A stretch of DNA of 64,000 nucleotides, from positions 270,790,165-270,854,164 of the forward strand of contig JAUMIR010000003.1 in assembly GCA_030847615.1 (NCBI GenBank). The letters are read 5' to 3'. Source of the DNA: Gambelia wislizenii. Its lineage: Eukaryota > Chordata > Lepidosauria > Squamata > Crotaphytidae. The notes under the pieces are model-generated. The model was not told where the DNA came from and did no database searches. It saw nothing but the letters and a program-made list of their open reading frames with translations. How positions within the stretch are numbered: position 1 is the stretch's first letter; each line of letters starts with the position of its first letter. Below are positions 1-11,312 of this stretch, piece after piece. Made by a program: the position numbers and the translations under genes.

Positions 1-1100
1 CGGAAAAGGAAGGAGAGGAAAGTCTCCTCTTCTTTCCCAAAGCAGAAGTGAGGCATATCTACTTTTTGTAACCCGAAACCCTCCTCGCACAAGCTTTCCA
101 GCTTCTTAAACAGCTGATACAAATGACAAAAGCCATCGATTTCCCAGGCAGTAGGTTAAAATGCTCTTAAGAGAACGGGGGGGGGAGGGCAAATTGCAAA
201 TGAGGTGGGCGCATTGGAAATGCTTTGGAAAGGTTTTCCTCGGAGGTGCCTGGAAGGGAGGTGGTGATTCAGAATCCGATCTTGGTGCGGGGTGGCAGTA
301 TATTGTAGCCAGTTTATGAGGTCTGCATCTGAAAAAGAAAGAAAGAAAGAAACACCCGATCCCACATGTTTTTTCATTCTCTGGTAACGAGCAGGAGGAC
401 ACCTGGCCTATTATACGCTGTAAAGCTATTTTTTATAAAGACGTTTTAGGGCTAGACATTAAAAGTTATTAGACCAAACACACTCTGGAATATATTTTTC
501 TCTGGCCAAAAAGAGAGGAAGAGGGTGGGGGAGGGGAAGCCCTCGTGCAAATATCTCCCTCTCACTTGAGTGCCTTCTCAGGATAGGCAAGGGTTGTCCT
601 TTGGAGGTAAATGGTACTCATTTTACGTTTAAACATGTCTAACCTTGTCCTCTCCAAAGTCTCTGAAGCACCATTGAATGATTCCGGCCTCGATGTTATT
701 GTTAGTCCCAACTCTAAAGATCTACTAAATCAATTGGATTTACCTATGTGTGTGAATTTAAAATTTAACACCGATTCAATGGGTCTACTCTACGAATCAG
801 GCCATTTTGTTGTGTGGGGGAGTGGGGTAGCCGCAGTATTTGTTGGAGTAAAATCAGCCAAGAGCCTCAGAGGAACACATTTTATTTGCCAGTACCTTTG
901 TGTACAAGCCCCCTTCTTCACCCTAGAGTGATCGTTATCTACAGGGCAAGGCCTCAGCCCAATCTGGAAAGCCCCTGAGCCTATGAGGATGATTGGGCCT
1001 TCATAAAGAGAACCTAACAGACCTTGGACATGCTGAGTACCACACAGCCCACCGAATCAAGTTCTGTTATTTTAAAAGAGCGATGAGGTCGCCCATCACA
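1..1100. other. Non-coding sequence without a recognisable gene
   Basis: Mixed-composition DNA with a G-run at 178-188 and an AAAG-type microsatellite near 333-351. Positions about 688-803 resemble the short dispersed repeat that is clearer at 59,851-59,986 (shared words: ATTGTTAGTCCCAACT-like start, TCAATTGGATTTAC core, GGGTCTACTCTA end). The ORF of 106 codons at 611-931 runs through this repeat and has no recognisable domain. Confidence 0.5.
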
Positions 1101-2110
1101 CAGATGGATCCTTCCGAACCAGGCAGGCCTTTTCCAGGCAAGGCCTCCCTCCCTGTCCCTTCTGTCTCTCCCAATCCGTGGCGGCCTCTGGGCGCCAGGG
1201 TCTCGGTGGTGGGTCTTTCTGGTCGCTTTCTCTCCCCCGCAGTCTTGCTCAGCCGACTCACAGAGGAGGACTCGGCTCGAAGGAACCAGGGCCGCAATCT
1301 CCAGCCCCCTTCCTTTCTCTCTCACCCCCACCCCAGCTCCTCCCCTCCTCAGGGAGCTGACCCGGAGGTCAGGTCGTTGTGCGTGGCACTCAGGGAAGAA
1401 AAGATTTGAGAGCCTGCGGAGCCAGCCAGCCGTAGGAGGAGACACAGGCACTCTCTCTGGACGGTGTGTCTCAGAAAGCCGGGGGACCGGCGGCCTTGGG
1501 GGCGGGGAGGGGGCAGATTCATCCCCAAGCGCCGCTGCGGGGAGGCCGAGCGTTTCACCCTCCTCCAGCTGTTCGTAAGGAAAGGCCAAGGGAAAGAGGC
1601 CTCCTCACCACCGAACTGGAGAGAGCCTGCGGAGGTGGGAAGAGGAAAATCTCCTGGCTGCTAGTTGCCTGGTTTGGCCTCCCTCCCGGGCCCGCACCCC
1701 ACCCCCAGCCCGGGCCCCCGGGCGTTTCTCTTCTCCTCGCCCTCGAGCTCCACGTGCTTCCCCACCGGCCCCGTTGCCAGGCCAGCCAAGCGGCCTCCTT
1801 GCCTCGCCGAGCAGCAGCCCGGTCTGGCACCAAGGCACGTAATCAATCAAGGCAGGCTCGCCGTGCTGGAGGCCCGGGCCTGATCAACCTCCGTCCGTGA
1901 CTCAGTCCTTTTGCTTCACCTCCCCCGCCCCGCGCCTCTCTCCTTCCTCGAAGGGTGTCGCCGGGATTAAATTCATTAGCGCTCCGCTCCGAGAGGAGAG
2001 CGCACCAGCGCCGAGGGTGGCGCGGGCAGGGGAGGGGAGGGGAGGGGGCTGGCGAGAGAGCCTATAAATAACCCGGCGCTATCCTGAGCTCTGAATAGCC
2101 CTGCTTGAGT
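1100..2110. promoter_or_regulatory. CpG island with candidate promoter
   Basis: GC-rich and CpG-rich sequence, in contrast with the AT-rich bulk of the window. It contains a CACGTG E-box near 1751 and ends in a G-tract plus TATA box (see separate entry). CpG islands of this size usually mark a promoter or a developmental regulatory domain. The direction of transcription is suggested only by the TATA box (plus strand). Boundaries are by eye. Confidence 0.6.
2024..2070 (+). promoter_or_regulatory. G-quadruplex motif followed by TATA box
   Basis: Four to five runs of G (2024-2047, GGGGAGGGGAGGGGAGGGGG core) form a canonical quadruplex pattern. TATAAATA lies at 2063-2070, so a start site would be expected near 2093-2100. 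The TATA box sits at the downstream edge of a CpG island. CTATAAATAA also resembles an MEF2 site, so this may be an enhancer element instead of a core promoter. Confidence 0.45.
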
Positions 2111-3060
2111 GTATGCCTTAAATCAAGCCATGGCCGTCGCTTCCTGGGAGCCTGGCTTTAATGGCGCGGGTGGGGGCGGGGTGGCGGATAGGAATCGCAA
2201 TAACAAAACAAGGCCACCTTGGTTTGGCCTTATACGGAGGGCCTGGCCACTCTTGCACGCCCGGTTTCTCCTTCAGGGAATTAAAAGGCAACGAAATCAT
2301 GGTGTATTTATTTCTTTGTTTACACGAGCCTACAAACACACGCACACACACAGAGACTGTACCGTATACACTTGGCACATGAGCCCAGGGCAGACGAACC
2401 GGTGCATACTACTGCTGGTGCTCTCGGGGATGGTGGAGTCCCGGCCTGGTGTTTGCTATACAGAGCGATCAAACCGATGTGCTCAGTCTGCAACCACCTT
2501 TCTGGCGCAGCAAACGCTGGAGGCTGAAAACAGTCCACCCAGCCACAAGGCAGCCAAGTTTCAACAGGGATCGTGTTCCCTTTTGGAAAGTCTCACCGCT
2601 TGGGCTGCAGTCCTAAGCAAACTAGCTTGGAGTAAGTTCTATTGGAATCGATGCTATTTTCCTTCCGAGTAGACGTCATTGAGGCCGAATGACTGGACTG
2701 GTGTTTGACGACTCACTAGTTGCGGTTCTGCTTGGGGAAACGGCATCTGCCCTGTTGGTATACACACACACACACACCGGTGCAGTCACTAGACAGGAAA
2801 GAACATGCTTCGGATTTTGTCAGCCATGTGACACATACGCAGTACACCAGCAACTGAGAGAAAGCCCACAAGGCCTTTCTTTCCTTCCCCAAAACATCCA
2901 TGCTTTGAAAATAATCTCGGGGCAAGCCAGTTAAAGAGAAAGTTGTCTTTTGTTCAGTGCCAATCGTCTTGTGTGTGTGTGTGTGTTTCAGTAATGTTTC
3001 ACTTTCGCAGTTCAAAAACACTTTTAATGGGGTCTTCTGTCCTGTCTCTGATCTAAATAC
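2110..3060. other. Non-coding sequence with three short AC/GT microsatellites
   Basis: Downstream of the TATA candidate. It holds AC or GT runs near 2335-2352, 2760-2779 and 2971-2988. ORFs such as 2109-2672 have no recognisable domain and read through the microsatellite. It could be the first exon or intron of a plus-strand transcript starting near 2095, but no splice evidence was found. Confidence 0.4.
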
Positions 3061-3298
3061 CCTAAATTTATTACCTAAACATCCTAAAAGCACAAGATCC
3101 TGTCAGATCTCTGAAGCTAAGCAGGATCAGGCCTAGTTAGTACTTGGATGGGAGACCACCAATTATTAGCCTTTGAACCAAAGAAAGGTGCTGTAGGCTA
3201 TATTTCAGAGAAAGGAACTGGCAAAACTACCTTTGAGTATTCCTTACTTAAGAAAATGGGACAGGTGACTTGAAAACGTGTATACACACACACACACA
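3060..3298 (+). mobile_element. 5S rRNA-derived SINE (5S-Sauria type)
   Basis: The head matches the 5S rRNA internal promoter: GAAGCTAAGCAGG at 3113-3125 (box A region) and TTAGTACTTGGATGGGAGAC near 3136-3155 (box C region). GTGCTGTAGGC near 3188-3199 matches the 5S 3' end. The body contains GTATTCCTTACTTAAGAAAA and the element closes with ACTTGAA and an AC-rich tail, as in lizard SINEs with a BovB-like 3' end that are thought to be moved by that LINE. The 5S part is clearly diverged, so this is not a functional rRNA gene. Confidence 0.85.
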
Positions 3299-3518
3299 GA
3301 GTGATGTGTCTGGTATTGTGGTTGAGAGTTGGACTAGGACTCTGAGAGATTGGGGTTTGAATCTCCTCTCAGCCATGGAAACTCACTGGGTGATCTTAGG
3401 CAAAGTCACATTCTCTTAGCTTTAGAAGAAGGCAACAACAAACCTCCTCTGAACAAATATTTTCAAGGAAACCCCAGGATAAGGTCCTCAGAGTAGACTG
3501 GAAGGCACATAACAACAA
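3299..3518 (+). mobile_element. Sauria-type tRNA-derived SINE
   Basis: Shows the family hallmarks in order: TTGGACTAGGACTCTG, a B-box-like GGTTTGAATC, CAGCCATGGAAACTCACTGGGTGA, AGGCAAAGTCACA, and an end GAAGGCACATAACAACAA. It lies immediately after the 5S-derived SINE, so two SINEs are in tandem on the same strand. The segment between the acceptor body and the tail is shortened. Confidence 0.85.
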
Positions 3519-4190
3519 AGGATTGGTGAGAACCAAATCTTGAACCCTAAACTGCTATAGAGGCCTGGTAGTATACTGGTTGTGTGTTGTATGAATTCTG
3601 TTCCACTCCATTTCCTTCTAGAGAAAGTGGTCATTCTCTGTGGTGGAGGTAGAAACCAGTTATGGTAGAAACAGCTGGAAGAGGCACTGAGGAACAAAGA
3701 ACTTCCCCTGTGTGTGTGTGTGTGGGGGGGTATCCCTGTTTTTCATCACACTGTGTCACCTCTCCCACGCCTATCTCCACTTGCAGATGGGAGTTGAGAT
3801 GTGGATCCTTTGGCTTGACTGTGGTACTAATAGCAGGCCTATACAATATAACCCCACCCCCACCCTGCAAAAACAGATTCCTACAGGTAGATAATATCTA
3901 GCATACTGGGAATGGAAAGGCAACACTTGGAACCCTTCTGGGCATCTCCTTTTCTTGCTACATGGGGTTGGTTTTTATTTTAATGGAGGAACATTCAGGC
4001 ATCTCTTCCCACCTGCAGTCTGAAGTGAACAGTTCTGAAGTGATTTAAAAAATATATGTAGAGGTAGCAGATTGACCATAAAACAAATTCCAAAGTCCAT
4101 ATTGTTCATGATACCTTTATTAGACCAACCAAAAAGGTACAAAATTCATTGCACCACTTGCTCTGCTGTTTCTGAGAAGAAAGCATTTAA
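3519..4190. other. Non-coding sequence, small repeat pieces
   Basis: No gene seen. GT run near 3709-3724. Positions about 4075-4190 (ACCTTTATTAGACCAACC and following) resemble a common reptile miniature repeat but are too short to classify. Confidence 0.4.
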
Positions 4191-4196
4191 CCCTGA

Positions 4197-4356
4197 GTTT
4201 CTCAACCAGGGTTCCCTGAAGGGTCACCAGGGGTTCCCTGAGAGATCTGGTTTTTAAACTTTTTTCTAAGTGTAGATATAACAATTTTTAAGCAGGGGCT
4301 CCTTGAGACCGGAAAATTATTTCAAGGGTTCCTCCAAGGTAAAAAGGTTGAGAAAG
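4197..4356. mobile_element. hAT-like miniature element
   Basis: Imperfect terminal inverted repeats: TTTCTCAACCAGGGTTCC at the left and the inverted form (GGTTGAGAAA) at the right, with internal copies of GGGTTCC. This pattern is typical of short non-autonomous hAT elements common in reptiles. No coding capacity. Confidence 0.6.
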
Positions 4357-6000
4357 GCTGATATCCTATATTAACAAGCCGGGTGGTAGTGCTCTGCTTT
4401 TGTTTTAATCAGTACAGTATAGCTGTTTCTGTGAGCCTGACCATAAATCAGTATTGGAAAAACTGAAATTAAAACTCCTTTATTTCACCTAATTGAAAAT
4501 AGATGCAGGCTGTGGGGCTGGGGAGGGGTTAGCCTCTATCAATATCTGACCCCCTGCCCTTACAGGGACCCTTCTGGTCACTTGAAAGAAATTTGCTTTT
4601 TATATACAAATTATAATTGAATAATCAACAGGAAATTTATATGCTTGCACTCCTAAGCATGTATACTTGAAATTTCACTCCATCCAAATCAACAGGGCTT
4701 ACTTCAGAAAAAACAAATATGCTTAGGGTGGAAACTTGAGTACAACATTCAGAGTAATATTTGGGGATACAAATGATGGGCCTCAAGAGCACTAATGATT
4801 CCAAGTAACTGAAGTAATAAACATTAGCATCTCAAGGTAAGAGCATTATGTAATTATTTATTTTTCAAGAGTCTAACACTTGAAGCAAAGCCACTCCCCT
4901 TGCCCAAATCCAGTAGTCAATCACACCTAGAGTAAATCAATGGAATTTACATAAGTGTTGATTTACCATTTAGCTATTGATTCAATAGGCCTCCTCTGAT
5001 TGGGATTAGCAATTGAATCTAGGCTTGCCTCACAGGCCTGTACCTCTCTGGTGTCTACACACCCTGTTCTACCCCAGCAATTTACTAAATTGCTGTGCTG
5101 CTCTCACCAACAGTTCTTGCTGTGTGAAGGCAAGTAGAAATACTGTAATGTAAATAAATAAGACATCCCTGCCTTAGGAAATTACTGGAACTGGATAAAG
5201 TCATTTAAAACATTACGTCCCCTCCCCCACATAAGCATACCATAGAGTACTATGGATGCAATAACAACCTACATTGTATTTTGGTATATATTTTTTTCTT
5301 GGTGGTGGAAATCCCTCAACATTAATAAGAGGTTCATTACCAAGGGAAGTGCAATAGGTTGCAACCCAAGTAAATCTGAAGTTAAGCATTTTAGGATGGC
5401 CACCAGTAGCCATGAAGATGGCTGGGGCTTGCACCCACCATAAACACAGTCTGGGAAAGTTATTTATTTTGGACAACAGCTCTCAGAAATTCCCGCACTG
5501 ATCCTACTGTCTGAGGGATTCTAGAGAGTGTAGCTCAAAAAGTCTTCCCCTCCCCCAACTCTGACTCCTGGATTCTGGATCAGGGGCATATATCTAGAGT
5601 AAACAGATGGTGTATCAAAGGTTTCCAGCGATTTCTTTGATGACCACGAGGATGACAACAAAAGCAACAGCCAGGTCTTCAAATAACAGAGAACATTTCT
5701 TGAAGCCAATCTTCCTAAGGAAGAATTCTTTGCATTGTGGAAACCGGTCCCTCGCCTCCGACAACTTAGGTGATCCTACCACGTGTGCCTGAACCACCAG
5801 GGATCTTATCTTTCGTGCTCTTGAGGAGGGACCAAACAACCACCTTCCCTTGGCTAACTGGAAAGACTCGATTTATGTTCCTGGAGGAACATATTCCATT
5901 CAAGCTCAATTAAAGAAAGGAGGGGGGAGGGTTAGCACACCACAGGCATAGTTGATTGCCGGCTGAACTGCAGTCACTTGTGGCTGTTTACTACCTCGGC
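4357..6000. other. AT-rich non-coding sequence with decayed repeat traces
   Basis: No convincing gene. Fragments near 4690-4740 (CAACAGGGCTTACTTC) and 4890-5010 resemble a short dispersed squamate repeat. The minus-strand ORF 5615-5839 has a hydrophobic C-terminus but no recognisable family and no clear start context, and is probably chance. Confidence 0.4.
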
Positions 6001-6105
6001 CATTTTGATGGTTTGCACGTTGGGGCTGGAAATCCTGGGCGTGTTTCCAAGGGGACTCACCAAGAGCAGCTCTTTCCAGCAGACCGCGCGCTCGCGAACG
6101 CTCTC

Positions 6106-6139
<34 letters not shown>

Positions 6140-6540
6140 ACTCACACTCTCACACACACACACACACACCCCCTTGCAGAGCTGGAGTCGGCTTCCGCCT
6201 GCCTCTCTTTCAGTTCTGGGGTGCAGCAGGGGAAAGGAAGCCAGTGACATGGCTGGCAGGAGAGGACAGCCAATCAGGGCGCGCTGGGGGCACTCTTCTG
6301 AAAGGGCTACTGTCTGCAACCCTGACCAGTTCTCCTTGCTCGCAGGAAGAGGCAGCTGCGAGGACGCGAAGCCCTGCTGGCGATGGGGCGAGGGAGGGGA
6401 GCGGGTCAGAGAGGAGAAACAACACGCACCGAAGGATCGCATCCTCCCTCCCCCCCCCCCAGTTTCTTGACCTTCGCCTCTCCGTCCTTCAGCTCGATTG
6501 CAGCGAACAACAGAAACCGCTCGCCTGCCTCTACTTTAAA
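6000..6540. promoter_or_regulatory. CpG island with CT/AC compound microsatellite
   Basis: CpG-rich patch with several CGCG sites near 6085-6096. It contains a compound microsatellite at about 6098-6170: CT repeats with interspersed GT, then AC repeats. Could be a promoter or intragenic island. No gene is attached to it from the sequence. Confidence 0.5.
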
Positions 6541-6561
6541 TAAACCGGCAAGCAGGCCAGG

Positions 6562-6655
6562 ATTTCTTAAGACAGCCCTCCTCAACTACCTGGAGTTGTA
6601 TTGGACTACAACTCCCATCATCCCACACACCATTCACATGGGAACGCGGTTGGAG
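6562..6655. mobile_element. Short palindromic miniature element fragment
   Basis: Contains GGACTACAACTCCCATCAT, a word shared by very abundant reptile hairpin elements, flanked by CCTCAACTACCTGGAG and GTTGGAGAAGCTTGGC. Terminal repeats are worn, so family assignment is weak. Confidence 0.45.
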
Positions 6656-7760
6656 AAGCTTGGCTTCGATTAAGAGAGGTCTGTTTAGTGTCTCCAGGTT
6701 TACCTTATGGACCCCTTGGAACCTCCTTTACAGATGGAAGGAAGGCTTACGCGGGTCAGGAGGCTTTCAAACTAGCCCTATGCCTAAGGAGCTGAAAAGG
6801 AAGTCGCCCAGATTGACTTCGGGAGGGCACATGTGCCTGGCGGACTGCTACCAGAATGTGGTGTGTTTCCCTCCCCACCCCCACCGCACCAACAACGTAG
6901 TCCATGCAGCGAGTTGTTTATTTCCAGCCCCCAAGTTTTGAAGCGATTTCGTGCCAACTCCTACTTGGTGTGATTTTTAGAAAAACCAGGCCATGCGAAG
7001 TTATGAGTCTCCAGGTAAGGAAGATAAAGCATCCAGAGCTGAGCAGAGATCCTTCACCTACCCATCCCTGGTGTCTCGAGGAAGACGAGAGCATTTCCTA
7101 AGGGAATACCCCGGGTTTATTTTGAACCAGAATTCCACACGAAGCCTTGCAACATCTGCGGCAACAGAGTGCCACTGAACATAGGCAAAGTATCTTTCTT
7201 GGCATGGTGGATCAATGACCACAACCAGACCACCCTTTAGCCTTACACTTGCTAGCCAGAAGAAGTTGCTAAGAAACAAGCTTGACCACGGGCAATGTGG
7301 GCTGTAAATCCCTTTAGAAATGAGGGGAAGCTCATAGAGCAGCCACAGTCAAGCAAGCAAGCAAACAGAGTAGGTATGAAGCAACCGGAGGAAGGGCTTC
7401 CACCCCAGGATTGGGGCCTCGTTCTCACAGAGTTGGAAAATGTCTCCGCTGAAAGTGTGTGATCACAACCAGTTCACACCGCAAAAGTATCCTGGGGGGG
7501 GGGACTCTTCTGCATGCAGAAACATTTAGGGCACCTAGAAATCCAGCTTGTCAAAAAGCTAACTAAAAGCCTTCCCCTCAGGTCGGCTGTGGGGAGGGTG
7601 ATGTTCGACTCCAGTTCCCCTAGCCAAAGGTGAAGGATGATGGGAGATGCAGCCTAAACGCCATCAGAAAGACCACAGATTCCCCCTCTCGCTCCCTTGG
7701 GTGTCAATGGGTGGAGGGCTTTTTTCTTTTCCGTGCAGATCATCATCCAGCTATCTGCAG
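6656..7760. other. Non-coding sequence, no feature recognised
   Basis: Moderate GC, no recognisable repeat or gene. A G-run at 7493-7503. ORFs here are short and without known domains. Confidence 0.4.
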
Positions 7761-8330
7761 CCTGAGGGCGTTGCGGCCAGACAGGGGGTTTCTCCCCGCC
7801 CGCCCCGCTGTGAAAATGAGGGTTGGGAATGCGGCGCTGGGCCTCGCTTTGAACGAACTGCGAAGGGAGAACGCCATTAGCTTCCCGACCCCGGCTTTTT
7901 GTTTTAATTACTAGATGCGAGGGATGAATCATTCTCTCTTGGCCACCTTCTGCTCGACAGGGAGAACGGGGGAAAGGACAGGGAGCGGGAGGGAGAGAGG
8001 GGATTAATCTCTTCCCTAGGCTGCCCGGGCCTGCCGCGAGTCCATCCGAGCCGGCATGGCGGCAGTCTCGACTCCTCGGCCACGGCGGGCTTCTGCTGGG
8101 GGAGGCCTCCGGGCCGCAGAGTGACCAGGCCGGGACGCCAACTCGAGGGAGCCCGCGGCGCTGAGGAGTCCGGGTGGCCAAGCCGGTCTTAAAACGGCTG
8201 GATTTTCCGTCCAAGGCAAAGGTGCTCTCAGGACCGAGCAACAACAGCGTTTGCTTTTCTCTCTTCTTTCTCCCCTCCCCCTTTCCTTGGCCTGCTTTAG
8301 CCCGAGGAAATGACAAGGCGGAACTGTGCG
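7760..8330. promoter_or_regulatory. CpG island
   Basis: CpG-rich between about 7770 and 8180, with many CCGG and GCCGG sites. A minus-strand ORF of 231 codons (8016-8711) overlaps it. It has no recognisable domain, and its GC-rich half is expected to be open by chance. Confidence 0.5.
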
Positions 8331-10090
8331 AGTTGGGTTGCAGAAATCGCTTGTGGAAAGAGGGGCGCTATGAGCGTCTCTCTGTGTGTTTTTAATGAAT
8401 GCATTTTTTAAAAAAGGAACAGCCAGTGTACTCCTTAAAATAAAAAGAAAGGCTACAACTTTACTGATGATTCCCTCTGCTTCCAAGCAGTCCCTGGCTT
8501 CTTTATTTTTCAAGTTAGAAACCAGCCTAAGAAATATGGCAGAGAACTGATCTGAAATGCTTCCTTCCAGACGGCCATTATTTCGGGATACAAAAACTAG
8601 AAAGACATTTGAATGCGGGAGACTTTCAAAGCCAACCCCTGACAGGTCTGGGAAATGGAACACTTTGGAGAGTTTGGATAGGACTTCCGCAAAATTATCA
8701 ACCCGTCTCAAACCAAAGAAGAGCTGGTTCTGAGATGATAAGTGTTACATCTAGAAACAGGCACCTCGGCCAATAATAGGAGGTTTGGTCATCTGGGAAA
8801 CTTAATGGAATTCAAGAAATATATCCAGGGGTAGCTGAAGAAATATTGCTTTTGGGGGATTTTGTTGTACTTCAATGAAATTCAAAGGATTCATACAAGG
8901 GTAACCTCGCTTTCACCGTCTCAGTTTCACTGGCTTTGGAAACCTGACTCTATATCCAGCATACTGATACACAAATCGGCTCTTTTTCAGACATTACCCT
9001 CTTCCTTTCAAAACTACACAGAAACACCATGCTCCTTCAGCCCAGATTAAGCCAAACCAAGCCAAACTAAGGACACTAGGCCTGCCCCTGTCTACTGCAG
9101 GCCCAAACTGCCCGCGTTTGGGGTTACTGAAATTAGAAGAATTTGCTAATCCACGGTCCAGATCTTTGAAACGCTGGACCTGTCAGGCAACCTTTTAGAG
9201 AGGCTGTAAAGGAAGCTGGAACATGAAGCCTTTGGGTTATCACGTTGGATCCACGCAGATAATTCTGCCACAAAAGGTCCAACGTGATCTTATACAAGCA
9301 GGGATTATTTCAGAAGGACCCTGGGCTCCCTGGGTTGCCTTTAGAAAAGCAACATTTTCAAAGGGAAAGGCGCCTAGGTTTCCTTCGGAAGGCTGAAGAT
9401 TCTTGGTTTCCTCCTCTTTCCATCTGAACCGGGGTTTCACGGTGAGGAGAAGGCGGCTCCTTTTCTTCTCAAAGGAGGCAACATACTGTAGGCCGCCCCA
9501 CCGACGAATAGAGTAGCCCCTCTCTCTAGGAGTGAGGCTCTGGGCATAAAAGGGAAGGGAAGCAAGGGCAGGACAAAAGAGCAGCAATCGCTCCAGCCGT
9601 GCCCTCAGCTCACCCCCAGGTCTCCTTTCAGTTTGACGAATTGCCAGGGTGGAGCTCAATGTATTACAGTATTTCGAAGGAAAGCCCGTTTGTCGTCCCG
9701 TTCTTCACTCCGGTGATTACAGCTGCATGATGGGAACCCGGACTCAGCAAACAAAAGGAAAAAGCACGCCCCCCCCCCAAATGGCAGGCTGGACCATTCC
9801 TTTCCCTCCCCCCCCCAGGTGTTGGGACTACATCCCTTATCCTTCCCAGCCGCTTTGCTTCTGGCATGGGGATGCTGCGGGTGTATTCCAACACGTCTGG
9901 AGGGCGCCAGACCCAGAGGCTTTTTAAGCTTGCAAACCACTCCCCATTTTAGCCTGCGAGTGGATAGAGAGCAACATTCCCCGCTCACCTCCACACGGGG
10001 GTTGAGGCCGTTTACAGGCTGCAAGGAAGTCATCACCGGATCACCGAGGGAATGGCCTGCCTGTGTGAAACTGTCCTCACGGGTTAAACA
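8331..10090. other. Non-coding sequence with weakly GC-rich patches
   Basis: No repeat recognised. GC-rich patch near 9380-9630. A TATA-like CATAAAAGGG at about 9544 has no other promoter support. Confidence 0.35.
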
Positions 10091-10099
10091 TGTACTTAC

Positions 10100-10212
10100 T
10101 TTCCTATCGCTTGACATCCCGTCAGCGATAATGCTTTTCAACAGAGGCAGTGATGAGAACCTGCAGCAGCCTTCAGGATTGGCTGCAGCCATTACTTCAG
10201 CAATTCGGTTTC
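10100..10212 (-). other. Candidate exon (splice-bounded segment)
   Basis: On the minus strand this 113-nt segment is preceded by a pyrimidine-rich tract ending in GTAAG (acceptor AG) and followed by GTAAGTAC, a near-ideal donor. One reading frame is open throughout. No protein family is recognised. The segment lies in the repeat-poor domain. It may belong to a long non-coding RNA or to a gene whose other exons are outside the window. Confidence 0.3.
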
Positions 10213-10467
10213 CTTACAAGCACAAGGTAGTAAGAAGGACAAGAAGAATGGGGTAGAACCTGCACTCTGCCCACTCGCTTTGAAAGCACCCTCCTTCTGT
10301 CACAGTACCCATTCTCCTACATTGTTAATCGATTCCATGTAACCGTGCCAGTTTTCACAATGTTTCCCCCACCCACCCACCCGTTTGAATATAAAAGCCA
10401 TTAGGGACAAAACAACAAAGGCTGTTGGGACACCCTATGGGCCTTTATGATGGCATAAGCTTTTGTG

Positions 10468-10708
10468 GAGAGCCAGAGTAGTGTAATGGTTTGAAAGTTG
10501 GACTACAACTCTGGAGACCAGGGTTTGAATCCCACTCAGCCACCACAAAAGCCCACTGAGTGACCTTGGCCAAGTCACACTCTCTCAGCCTCAGAGGAAG
10601 AAAAAAGCAACCCCCCCTCCAAACAAATGTTGCAAAAAAAAATAAAATCCTGGTCAGTTCTCTTTAGGATTGCCATAAGTTCAAATTGAATTGAAAGCAC
10701 AGAACAAG
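10468..10708 (+). mobile_element. Sauria-type SINE with 11-bp target-site duplication
   Basis: Contains GAGCCAGAGTAGTG, TTGGACTACAACTCTGGAG, the B-box-like GGTTTGAATCC, TCAGCCTCAGAGGAAG, and a BovB-like 3' end with ATTGCCATAAGTTCAAATTG. It is flanked by AAGCTTTTGTG at 10,457-10,467 and 10,709-10,719. The flanking sequence (GGCATAAGCTTTTGTGAACTAG) is itself part of a common reptile miniature element, so the SINE landed in an older repeat. Confidence 0.85.
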
Positions 10709-10901
10709 AAGCTTTTGTGAACTAGATACCACTTGCTTTATTGGGCAGGCCCTTGCCCAAGACCAAGCATCGACTGAAATGCAGTTGAAGCAAAAAAAAC
10801 TTGTACACCTCTTCACTTCTGGAATCAATGGAATATTTACCATCAGTAGGGGTTAAAGAAGCCAAAGTCTGGCAGGGGCATCCCCCTCTCAAAATCCTTA
10901 C

Positions 10902-10986
10902 CTGAAAATTGGTTCCAGTGATGTGAATATGCCTAAATGGCCATGGTCCATAAAACAAATCCAGATAGGGTGTATGAACGCTTACT
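10902..10986 (-). other. Second candidate exon on minus strand
   Basis: An 85-nt minus-strand segment with an acceptor (GGTTTTCTTCAG) and a strong donor (CAG followed by GTAAGG). One frame is open across it (28 codons, ending in phase 0). Joining it to the 10,100-10,212 segment would put that frame onto an early stop, so the pair does not form an obvious coding gene. Non-coding transcript or chance are both possible. Confidence 0.25.
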
Positions 10987-11183
10987 CTGAAGAAAACCTT
11001 GAGGAACTGAATTAGATTTAGGCCCACATGGGCATACACCAGATTGTAGCCTTCATGACACTGGATCTCATATCCAAAGTGTGCTTAGGGGGTTGTAACC
11101 ATACAACAGAAGAAAAGCAGCAAAGTAGGCCCAGATACTCCATGAAGTCATGGGGACCATTCCTTCCATTCCACTTACTAGGA

Positions 11184-11312
11184 CAATGGTGGGGAACCTG
11201 CAGCCCTCCAGATGCCTCTGGACTCTTGTTTCCCTAATCCATAGCCAGCAGAGCCAATAGTCAGAGATGCTGGAAGGTGCAACAACATCTGGAAAGTGAG
11301 GTTTCCCACACC
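11184..11312. mobile_element. Palindromic hAT-like miniature element
   Basis: Begins CAATGGTGGGGAACCTGCAG, continues CCCTCCAGATG, and ends with the inverted counterparts ACATCTGGAAAG and GTTTCCCACACCC. This matches an abundant reptile hairpin family. Confidence 0.6.

Noticed and set aside
3100..3200. A functional 5S rRNA gene
   Set aside because: Only part of the 5S sequence is conserved, it is diverged, and it continues into a SINE body and tail.
5615..5839. Small membrane-protein-like ORF on the minus strand
   Set aside because: One hydrophobic stretch at the C-terminus only, no family recognised and no supporting context.
8016..8711. 231-codon minus-strand ORF
   Set aside because: Runs through unrelated GC-rich and AT-rich sequence with no known domain or clear start and splice context. 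Kept only as a remark under the CpG island.
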